In this document: piece by piece, positions 18,034-25,007 of the stretch
Layout of the letters: the number at the start of each line of letters is the position of its first letter
How positions within the stretch are numbered: the stretch's first letter is position 1
From: Streptomyces sp. SID12501
Lineage (GTDB): Bacteria > Actinomycetota > Actinomycetes > Streptomycetales > Streptomycetaceae
NCBI RefSeq assembly: GCF_010550245.1
Contig: NZ_JAAGLU010000028.1
Location: 84,610 to 148,609 of the forward strand
Direction of reading: 5' to 3'
Length of the DNA: 64,000 nucleotides
Translations under genes and position numbers: made by a program
Notes under the pieces: model-generated
The model's input: only the letters and a program-made list of their open reading frames with translations
What the model was told of the DNA's origin: nothing
Database searches by the model: none

Positions 18034-18068
18034 ACGGGCCTCGTCCTCAAACGCCGGACAGGCTGAAA
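17993..18068. repeat. Streptomyces dispersed repeat at the EamA 3' end
   Basis: Contains GAGGGCTCCGCCCCCAGACC and GTCCTCAAACGCCGGACAGG, which I recognise as parts of a repeat found many times in Streptomyces genomes. It covers the end of the EamA gene and the gap to the convergent exonuclease gene. GGGCTCCGCCCC and CCGGAC-type arms allow hairpins, so it may act as terminator. Copy number in this genome cannot be seen from one window. Confidence 0.6.
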
Positions 18069-18137
18069 TGTGCCCCGCCCCGCGCTGAACAGATGCGGTG
18101 AACGGGTGGACGGGTGAGCGGGTGGGAAACTCCCCCG

Positions 18138-18860
18138 TCAAACCACCCCACCCACAACCTCCCGTACAGGCCACGTCCCGTCCACCACCGCGTCAGCCTC
18201 CCCCTTGCGCCGCAGAAAGCTCTGGAAATCCGCCGCCCACTCCGCGTACCACTCGATCTGCCGCCGATGCAGCTCCACCGGCCCGAGCGCCGCGACCTTG
18301 GGATGCCGCTCGGCTATCGCGCACGCCAGCCGCGCCGCGGCCAGTGCGTCCGCCGACGCGTCGTGAGCCGCGTCCAGCGAGACGCCGTACTCCCTGCACA
18401 CTGCTTCGAGGTTGCGCTTGCCTCGCCGGTAGCGGTCGACGGAACGGTCGATCGTGTACGGGTCGATCACCGGAGCCGGGTCCAGACCGCCCAGCCGATC
18501 CCGCAGGGACGGCAGGCCGTGCCGCCGCAACTCCGCGGAGAGCAGGGTGAGGTCGAAGTTCGCGTTGTACGCGACCACCGGGACGCCCGTCTTCCAGTAC
18601 GTGGTCAGCACGTCCGCCATCGCGTCCGCGACCTGGTCGGCCGGTCGGCCCTCACTGGTCGCGCGCTCGTTGGTGATGCCGTGCACGGCCACCGCGTCCG
18701 CCGGGATCTCCACACCCGGATCGGCGAGCCATTCCCGGTGGCCGAGCGGCTCACCGCCTCTCACCTCGATCACCGCGCCGGTGACGATGCGTGCCTCGCT
18801 CGGATCCGTCCCGGTCGTCTCCAGGTCGAAGCCGATCAGCAGCTCATGGTGCCAGCCCAT
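18138..18860 (-). CDS. DnaQ-like 3'-5' exonuclease
   Basis: A 240-residue exonuclease of the DEDDh group, related to the epsilon subunit of DNA polymerase III. The metal-binding residues are visible in GFDLETTGTDP (Exo I, residues about 9-19), AYNANFDLTLL (Exo II) and AHDASADALAA (Exo III His and Asp). Many Streptomyces carry stand-alone copies of this kind with roles in repair or RNA turnover, so it is not necessarily part of the replicase. No partner is encoded next to it. Confidence 0.88.
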   Translation of the reverse strand: MGWHHELLIGFDLETTGTDPSEARIVTGAVIEVRGGEPLGHREWLADPGVEIPADAVAVHGITNERATSEGRPADQVADAMADVLTTYWKTGVPVVAYNANFDLTLLSAELRRHGLPSLRDRLGGLDPAPVIDPYTIDRSVDRYRRGKRNLEAVCREYGVSLDAAHDASADALAAARLACAIAERHPKVAALGPVELHRRQIEWYAEWAADFQSFLRRKGEADAVVDGTWPVREVVGGVV

Positions 18861-18966
18861 GCCTGGCCCCCCTTCTTGCCTTCTTGGTGGTGCTTTCCCC
18901 CAGTGGTCTCCACGATCCCACGAGCCACTGACAATCAGAGGACCGCATTCCGCTTGCGGAGGACGA

Positions 18967-19017
18967 GCAGGCCGGGCAGGCCGGACAAGTCAGGACACCG
19001 GCAAGTCAGGACACTGG
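18967..19017. repeat. Two tandem duplications at the HEPN gene 3' end
   Basis: GCAGGCCGG occurs twice in a row (18967-18984), then CAAGTCAGGACACCGG is followed by a second copy with one change (18986-19017). The second pair includes the TGA stop of the HEPN gene. This looks like local slippage or duplication at a gene end. A short CCGCA/TGCGG hairpin lies just before it. Confidence 0.7.
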
Positions 19018-20244
19018 GCGTGAATCCGCCCAGGCCACCTCGAACTCCTCGCGATATGTCACGAAAAGGCCGCTCTCTTCCGCCTCGCCCGGCTTGACCA
19101 ACCGGCTTCCGCCCCGCAGCACCAGCACCGGCGCCTCCATCCCCCGCGTCCGGCGCAGATACGTCTGCACGATCGCGACCCCGTCCGAGCCGTCCCCGTC
19201 GACGAGGTAGGCGGTGAAGCGGGGCGTCTCGTCGAAGACCTGGATCTCGAAGGCGCCCGGGTCGCGCAGCTTGGACCGCACCCGGCGCATGTGCAGGATG
19301 TTCATCTCCACAGCCCGGCTCAACTCACCCCGTTTGAGGCCGAGTTCCCGCTCGCGCCGCTTCACCGAACTGGACGCGGGGTTCAGGAACAGCAGCCGCA
19401 CCCGGCAGCCCGACTCCGCCAGCCGCACCAGGCGCCGCCCGGAGAAGTTCTGCACGAGCAGGTTGAGGCCGATTCCGATGGCGTCGAGGCGACGCGCGCC
19501 GCCGAAGATGTCCTCGGCCGGGAACTGGCGCATCAGCCGTACGCGGTCGGTGTGTACGGCGACCACGTCCCCGTACCGTTCGCCCACCATGTCCTCGACC
19601 GCGTCCACCGGCAGGCGACGGGCGGAGGGCACGTCTCCGCCCGAGCCGAGGGTCTCCAGGAGCTTGCCCGAGGCCCGCTCGGCCTGGCCCAGGACAGCCT
19701 CGGACAGGGCCCGGTTGCGGGAGACGACGTTGCGGGTGACCTCCAGCTCGTCCAGGGCGAGTTCGACGTCGCGGCGCTCGTCGATGTACGGCTCGAAGCA
19801 CGGCCAGTGCTGCACCATCAGCTCGCGCAGCTGCGGGAGGGTCAGGAAGCTGAGGACGTTGTCGTCGGCCGGGTCGAGCAAGTAGCCCTTGCGGCGGCTG
19901 ACTTCGCGTACGGCGACCGCGCGCTGCACCCACTCCTGGCCGGCCGGTCCGGCGGCGGCGACCACCCACTCGTCGCCGTGGACGGGTTCGTAGATGGGGC
20001 GCAGGACGGCGGCCACGACCGCGCGCAGCCGCTGTTCGACCAGGTTCAGCCAGATATAGGCCCGGCCGGCCCGCTGGGCGCGCGTACGCACCTCGTGCCA
20101 GGCGTCGGCGTCCCAGTCCAGTTCCGGGCCGATGGAACCCGTCTCCATCGGCCGTGCCAGGGACACCGCGCCGGGCGGGACCTCTGTGGAGTGACCCTCG
20201 TGACCCTCGTCACCAGGGGGCAGCTCCAGCCCTCCCGAGCCCAC
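19006..20244 (-). CDS. SAV2148-type HEPN domain protein
   Basis: A 412-residue cytoplasmic protein that I recognise as the Streptomyces SAV2148 HEPN family. An alpha-helical HEPN-like region spans about residues 55-190, with RNVVSRNRALS at 171-181 where active HEPN RNases usually have R-N-x3-H; the His position is Arg here. The C-terminal part (about 250-400) resembles a phospholipase-D-like or sensor domain: LNLLVQNFSGRRLVRLAES, VRLLFLNPASSSVKRRE. GTG at 20244 is chosen because MGSGGLELPPGDEG matches remembered relatives. Function is unknown; an RNA-related sensing role is inference. Confidence 0.8.
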   Translation of the reverse strand: MGSGGLELPPGDEGHEGHSTEVPPGAVSLARPMETGSIGPELDWDADAWHEVRTRAQRAGRAYIWLNLVEQRLRAVVAAVLRPIYEPVHGDEWVVAAAGPAGQEWVQRAVAVREVSRRKGYLLDPADDNVLSFLTLPQLRELMVQHWPCFEPYIDERRDVELALDELEVTRNVVSRNRALSEAVLGQAERASGKLLETLGSGGDVPSARRLPVDAVEDMVGERYGDVVAVHTDRVRLMRQFPAEDIFGGARRLDAIGIGLNLLVQNFSGRRLVRLAESGCRVRLLFLNPASSSVKRRERELGLKRGELSRAVEMNILHMRRVRSKLRDPGAFEIQVFDETPRFTAYLVDGDGSDGVAIVQTYLRRTRGMEAPVLVLRGGSRLVKPGEAEESGLFVTYREEFEVAWADSRPVS

Positions 20245-20358
20245 CCGCGCACCGCCTTCCGCTCCCCCGAGCTCTCCCCGTGGCCGAGCCCGGCCGACGA
20301 TCAAGGAAGGGTACTCCGGGAGCGGTCGGCGGTGCAGCAGGATGGACAGGGTCGTTTC

Positions 20359-21687
20359 TCAACTACCGCTTTCGACATGCCCGTTCTGGTTGGCCAGCCC
20401 GGCGGGAGTGAGCGGATTCATAGCCGTGACATCGCGCGGGGCGATGGAGAAGCCCTGCCAGTGGACGGGCATGGGCTGCTGGTCCTCGTCCCGGGCTATG
20501 TGGTGGAAGCCCACGTTCACCCAGACCAACGGGTGGGTGAGGGTCTGGCCGTTGACCCATCCGTCGACGGACTTCTTGGCGCCGGCCCCGCAGTCGCCCA
20601 GGTTGTCGCTGGCGAACTGCTCGCACTTGTTGTATTCGGTGAAGTAGACGTCGTGCCGGGTGAAGCTGCGGCCCGGGTACTTGGTGGTGGCGGCGGGGAC
20701 TATCTCGTACGACCGCGCGTGGCCGTCCTTGTTCTTGCCGGTGGCGCTGACGACACGCCACCAGCGCATGTTCTTGGCGTCGCCAGCGAGTTCCTTCTTG
20801 ACCTGGGTGCGGGTCGTCTTGTTGGTGGGCCCCTCCTGGCCGGCGACGGGCGGGCTGACCACGGAGTCGTACTGCTCGACCTTCCCCTTGGAGGAGCCGT
20901 CGAGGCCGAAGTCGAGCCGCCAGAAGACGTTGTGGCTGTGGCTGGTGGCGTACGCCTTGGCGCCCTTGCCTATGGGCCAGCCGCGGCCGTCACCCGCGTC
21001 GTAGTCGTCGGGCGCGAGGCTGCCGGTGGCGCCGACGTTCATGTTGACGGTGCCGTCGTCCTGGAAGCGCCACTCGGTGATGTACTCGTACCAGCCGACC
21101 TGGTTGACGGTGTAGACGAGCAGGTCCTTGCCCTGTGTCTGCCAGACCTTGTTGCCGGTGTCGCTCTGCATGCGGTAGGCGTGGCCGCGCGAACGGGTCG
21201 TGGTGCACAGGCCCTTGACGTTCTCGTTGTCCGGGTCCCAGGCCTCGGGAACCTTGACGGTCTTGATGGTGCCGCCGGGGCATTCACCGGGCGCCAGGTT
21301 CATCAGTCCCTGGCCGAAGCCCGCCTGGGTGAGGTCGCTGTACTCGGCCTTCCCGTCGTCATAGGGGACGTGTATCTGGCCGAGCTTCGCCGAGTTGAGG
21401 ACCTTGATCGGCTGGGACTCGCCCGGGGGCTGGTACGAGACGTTCTCCAGCACGAGCCCGGCCTCGCTCTCGTAGCGCCAGCACATCCGCCAGGTGGTGC
21501 CGGTGGCGAGCTTCTTCTCGATGCGGTACGGCGCACTGCATTCGGCGGGCGGCACGGGACCGGCCTTCGGCTGGGCGGCGGCCGGTCCCGCCGCGGTGGT
21601 GAGGCCGGCGGACAGCGCGACCGCGCAGAGGCCTACGAGTCCGACCGTCGCCCGTCCCCGGGTACGGCTGTTTCTGTTGACACGCAT
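20359..21687 (-). CDS. Exported copper amine oxidase catalytic-domain protein, active site altered
   Basis: A secreted 442-residue protein with a signal peptide of about 38 residues ending AGPAAAQ. The rest aligns by eye with the large beta-sandwich catalytic domain of copper amine oxidases: LGQIHVPYDDG (about 102-112), VGWYEYITEWRF (197-208), SHSHNVFWRLDFGLDG (249-264), and GFHHIARDEDQQPMP (393-407). The three copper histidines fit H250, H252 and H396. Y200 sits at the topaquinone position, but the invariant Asn before it is Trp, and the segment that should hold the catalytic Asp (about 118-128) has none at the aligned place. The usual N-terminal domains are missing and appear in the gene just upstream. 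Classical amine oxidase activity is therefore doubtful. Confidence 0.8.
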   Translation of the reverse strand: MRVNRNSRTRGRATVGLVGLCAVALSAGLTTAAGPAAAQPKAGPVPPAECSAPYRIEKKLATGTTWRMCWRYESEAGLVLENVSYQPPGESQPIKVLNSAKLGQIHVPYDDGKAEYSDLTQAGFGQGLMNLAPGECPGGTIKTVKVPEAWDPDNENVKGLCTTTRSRGHAYRMQSDTGNKVWQTQGKDLLVYTVNQVGWYEYITEWRFQDDGTVNMNVGATGSLAPDDYDAGDGRGWPIGKGAKAYATSHSHNVFWRLDFGLDGSSKGKVEQYDSVVSPPVAGQEGPTNKTTRTQVKKELAGDAKNMRWWRVVSATGKNKDGHARSYEIVPAATTKYPGRSFTRHDVYFTEYNKCEQFASDNLGDCGAGAKKSVDGWVNGQTLTHPLVWVNVGFHHIARDEDQQPMPVHWQGFSIAPRDVTAMNPLTPAGLANQNGHVESGS

Positions 21688-21755
21688 GAGGAAGAGACTC
21701 CCTGGGAGGAGAGAAGAGGGTGTGGAGAGTGGCGAGAGCCCGAAAGGCGCCCGGG

Positions 21756-22580
21756 TCAGCCGAGCTTGGCCACCTTGCGGGCGCTCAGGTCGATCACGAG
21801 TGAACGGGCGTCGATCCACGCCCCGTTCTTCACCTTCGGGAAGAGCCGCACACAGCGGTGGTCGCCGCAGGCGTCGAGTACGGAGGGCTGGGCGCCCGGA
21901 GCCGCCCGATACACCATGCTGCTGACGAGCAGCTGGTCCGGCGAGGTGAGTTCCGCGCCGGTGGCGTCCTTGTAGTCGGCCTTCAGGCCCGCGCCCAGCG
22001 GGTCGGCTATCAGGAGCTTCGTCGCCTCGGTCGTCTCGGCACGGCTCAGGGGCGGTTGTACGCCGTGCTGGGTGCCGGTCCGCTCGACCTTGCCGGTGTC
22101 GAGGTTGACGGTCCTGGTGACCAGGGTGTCGTCCTTGTAGTCGTAGTACGACACGTCCGCGCGCCGCGGCGCGTTCGCGTTGTCCGCCTCGGCGGCGTCG
22201 GGGTCGGCGAGGTCGATGCCGATCCGCTGCGGGCCACGCCCGCCCTCGACGTTCTCGCTGGAGTTCAGGAGCTGCCGGTTCAGGACGATCCGTTCGACCC
22301 GCGCCGTCTCAGCGTCGGTCAGCGGATCACGGCCCTCGCCCTTCTCGCCCTCGGCGGGCGCCTGTTCGACGACACCCGGCTGCACCGCGGCCTGCCCCTG
22401 CGCGGACTCCCCCGCACCGCCGCCCGTACTCGCCGTGCTCCCTGCGGTCCCGGTGCCCCCCGGCTCGTCGGCCCCCGCCGATCCCGGCAGCGTCACGGCG
22501 ACCATCAGTGCCGTACCGGCCACCGCGATCCCCGTACCCGCCACCACCTTGCCCAGGTGGCGGCGCACGATCTTGCGCAC
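21756..22580 (-). CDS. Exported partner resembling copper amine oxidase N-terminal domains
   Basis: A 274-residue exported protein with an N-terminal hydrophobic signal or anchor (residues 12-35), then a Gly/Ser/Thr-rich linker to about residue 75. The remaining 200 residues start DPLTDAETARVERIV and include ADVSYYDYKDDTLVTRTVNL and GVQPPLSRAET, patterns of the small N2/N3 domains that precede the catalytic domain in normal copper amine oxidases. The catalytic-domain gene follows 68 bases downstream, so the two look like one enzyme split in two. The GTG start has a GGGGA ribosome site. The protein could be membrane-anchored rather than cleaved. Confidence 0.75.
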   Translation of the reverse strand: MRKIVRRHLGKVVAGTGIAVAGTALMVAVTLPGSAGADEPGGTGTAGSTASTGGGAGESAQGQAAVQPGVVEQAPAEGEKGEGRDPLTDAETARVERIVLNRQLLNSSENVEGGRGPQRIGIDLADPDAAEADNANAPRRADVSYYDYKDDTLVTRTVNLDTGKVERTGTQHGVQPPLSRAETTEATKLLIADPLGAGLKADYKDATGAELTSPDQLLVSSMVYRAAPGAQPSVLDACGDHRCVRLFPKVKNGAWIDARSLVIDLSARKVAKLG

Positions 22581-22638
22581 GTTGTCCCCTTACTCCCCCT
22601 CGCAGCCCAGGGAGTACGTGAAGAAGAATTGTTTTGAC

Positions 22639-22650
22639 ATACCCGGGTAT
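22639..22650. promoter_or_regulatory. Palindrome ATACCCGGGTAT in a divergent promoter region
   Basis: A perfect 12-bp palindrome, partly overlapping a TTGACA at 22634-22639, in the 190 bases between the divergent amine-oxidase-like operon and the glycogen debranching gene. It could be an operator for either direction. No -10 element is clear at standard spacing. Confidence 0.4.
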
Positions 22651-22770
22651 ACGGGCACGCACTGGTCGACCGGTAAGAGGGACGTAAGTCGTAGGTGGTT
22701 CCATCACTTTCGGGCAGACTCAAAGGGGAGTCGGCCCCAGCGGCGGACCACAACTGAGAGAGTCGAGCGC

Positions 22771-24906
22771 ATGCAGGTCTGGCCAGGAGAGGCGTACCCA
22801 CTCGGTGCCACGTATGACGGCGCCGGTACCAATTTCGCGGTCTTCTCGGAGGCCGCCGACCGGGTCGAGCTGTGTCTGCTGCACGACGACGGCTCGGAGA
22901 CCGCGGTGGAACTGCGGGAGAGCGACGCGTTCGTCCGGCACGCGTATCTGCCCGGGGTGATGCCGGGGCAGCGGTACGGCTTCCGGGCACACGGTCCGTA
23001 CGCGCCCGAGCACGGCCAGCGGTCCAACTCGGCGAAGCTGCTGCTCGATCCGTACGCGAAGGCGATCAGCGGTTCGGTCACCTGGGGCGAGGAGGTGTAC
23101 GGCTACCACTTCGAAGAGCCCGAGCGGCGCAACGACCTCGACTCGGCGCCGCACACCATGTCGTCGGTGGTGGTCAACCCGTACTTCGACTGGGGCGACG
23201 ACCGGCGCCCGCGCACCGAGTACCACCACACGGTGCTCTACGAGGCCCATGTGAAGGGCCTGACGATGCGCCACCCGGCGCTGCCCGAGGAGCTGCGCGG
23301 CACCTACGCGGCGCTCGCCCACCCCGCGATCATCGAACACCTGACCAAGCTGGGCGTCACAGCCCTGGAACTGATGCCGGTGCACCAGTTCGTGAACGAC
23401 CACCGCCTGGTGGACATGGGTCTGAACAACTACTGGGGCTACAACACGATCGGCTTCTTCGCCCCGCACAACGCGTACGCGTCCTGGGGCGACCGCGGCC
23501 AGCAGGTGCTGGAGTTCAAGTCGGCGGTGCGGGCGCTGCACGAGGCCGGTATCGAGGTCATCCTGGACGTGGTCTACAACCACACCGCGGAGGGCAACCA
23601 CCTCGGCCCGACGCTGTCCTTCCGGGGCATCGACAACACGCAGTATTACCGGCTCATGGAGGACCAGCGCTACTACATGGACACCACGGGCACCGGGAAC
23701 TCGCTGCTCATGCGGTCCCCGCACGTACTCCAAATGATCATGGACTCGCTGCGCTACTGGGTCACCGAGATGCACGTCGACGGCTTCCGCTTCGACCTCG
23801 CGGCCACGCTGGCCCGGCAGTTCCACGAGGTGGACCGGCTGTCGTCGTTCTTCGACCTGGTCCAGCAGGACCCGGTGGTGTCCCAGGTCAAGCTGATCGC
23901 CGAGCCGTGGGACGTGGGCGAGGGCGGCTACCAGGTGGGCAACTTCCCGCCGCTGTGGACCGAGTGGAACGGCATGTACCGCGACACCGTGCGGGACATG
24001 TGGCGGGGTGAGCCGCGCACGCTCGCGGAGTTCGCGTCCCGGCTGACGGGCTCCTCGGATCTCTACCAGGACGACGGCCGCCGTCCGCTGGCCTCGATCA
24101 ACTTCGTGACGTGCCATGACGGTTTCACTCTCAACGACCTGGTGTCGTACCACGAGAAGCGCAACGCGGCCAACGGCGAGGACAACCGCGACGGCGAGAG
24201 CCACAACCGGTCCTGGAACTGCGGCGCGGAGGGCGAGACCGACGACCCGGACGTCCTCGCCCTGCGGGCACGCCAGCTGCGGAACTTCATCGCGACGCTC
24301 ATGCTGTCCCAGGGCGTGCCGATGATCAGCCACGGCGACGAGTTCGCGCGCACCCAGGGCGGCAACAACAACGCGTACTGCCAGGACAACGAGATCTCCT
24401 GGGTCCCCTGGCCGGGCGACGCAGACGGAGACGAATCCGGCTCGGGTTCCGCCGAGCTGCTGGACTTCACGCGCGCGATGGTGTGGCTGCGCAAGGACCA
24501 CCCGGTCTTCCGCAGACGGCGCTTCTTCCACGGCCGCCCCGTGCAGGGCACCCACGACGACCTGTCGGACATCGCCTGGTTCACTCCGGCGGGCGAGGAG
24601 ATGGTCCAGCGCGACTGGAACTCCGCGCAGGCGGGCGCGATGAGCGTGTTCCTCAACGGCAACGCCATCTCGGAGCCGGATTCCCGCGGGGAGCGCATCG
24701 CCGACGACTCGTTCCTGCTGATGTTCAACGCCTCGCCGAAGACCCTGGAGTTCATGGTGCCGGTCAACCACGGTCGGCAGTGGCAGGTCGTGGTCGACAC
24801 GGCCCGCCCGGAGGGCGTGGCACCGGGCACGGGCGCGAAGGTTGCGGCGGGCGACCGCCTGACCCTGGTGGACCACAGCCTGACGGTGCTGCAACGCCCG
24901 GCCTAG
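22771..24906 (+). CDS. glgX: Glycogen debranching enzyme (GlgX/TreX type, GH13)
   Basis: An isoamylase-type enzyme that cleaves alpha-1,6 branches of glycogen, feeding linear chains to TreY. It has 711 residues from ATG 22771. An N-terminal CBM48 domain (about 10-100) precedes the GH13 barrel. Catalytic residues are the Asp in DGFRFDLAATL, the Glu in LIAEPWDVGEGGY and the Asp in TCHDGFTLNDLV. A much longer upstream frame is rejected because it reads antisense through the neighbour, and MQVWPGEAYPLGATYDG is the family start. A strong terminator follows and treY begins 101 bases later. Confidence 0.95.
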   Translation: MQVWPGEAYPLGATYDGAGTNFAVFSEAADRVELCLLHDDGSETAVELRESDAFVRHAYLPGVMPGQRYGFRAHGPYAPEHGQRSNSAKLLLDPYAKAISGSVTWGEEVYGYHFEEPERRNDLDSAPHTMSSVVVNPYFDWGDDRRPRTEYHHTVLYEAHVKGLTMRHPALPEELRGTYAALAHPAIIEHLTKLGVTALELMPVHQFVNDHRLVDMGLNNYWGYNTIGFFAPHNAYASWGDRGQQVLEFKSAVRALHEAGIEVILDVVYNHTAEGNHLGPTLSFRGIDNTQYYRLMEDQRYYMDTTGTGNSLLMRSPHVLQMIMDSLRYWVTEMHVDGFRFDLAATLARQFHEVDRLSSFFDLVQQDPVVSQVKLIAEPWDVGEGGYQVGNFPPLWTEWNGMYRDTVRDMWRGEPRTLAEFASRLTGSSDLYQDDGRRPLASINFVTCHDGFTLNDLVSYHEKRNAANGEDNRDGESHNRSWNCGAEGETDDPDVLALRARQLRNFIATLMLSQGVPMISHGDEFARTQGGNNNAYCQDNEISWVPWPGDADGDESGSGSAELLDFTRAMVWLRKDHPVFRRRRFFHGRPVQGTHDDLSDIAWFTPAGEEMVQRDWNSAQAGAMSVFLNGNAISEPDSRGERIADDSFLLMFNASPKTLEFMVPVNHGRQWQVVVDTARPEGVAPGTGAKVAAGDRLTLVDHSLTVLQRPA

Positions 24907-24914
24907 TCCCCCCT

Positions 24915-24947
24915 ACGGCCCTCCACGCGCGCGTGGAGGGCCGTTTT
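24915..24947 (+). terminator. Intrinsic terminator after glgX
   Basis: A perfect inverted repeat from 24915 to 24944 (ACGGCCCTCCACGCG and its complement) followed by TTTT, eight bases past the glgX stop. It is the clearest T-tailed terminator in the window and implies that treY has its own promoter. Confidence 0.9.
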
Positions 24948-25007
24948 CGACGGCCGTGTGCGGGAGTCGATGACACGAAAGGCGGTGGGGCGGGTACGTA
25001 GGTTCCC

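Noticed and set aside
19291..21975. 894-codon open frame on the plus strand opposite the HEPN and amine-oxidase-like genes
   Set aside because: Mirror of minus-strand coding sequence; no recognisable domain, and it crosses three genes.
22720..24894. Long minus-strand frame opposite the glycogen debranching gene
   Set aside because: The plus strand has clear GH13 catalytic motifs throughout; the minus frame is low complexity.
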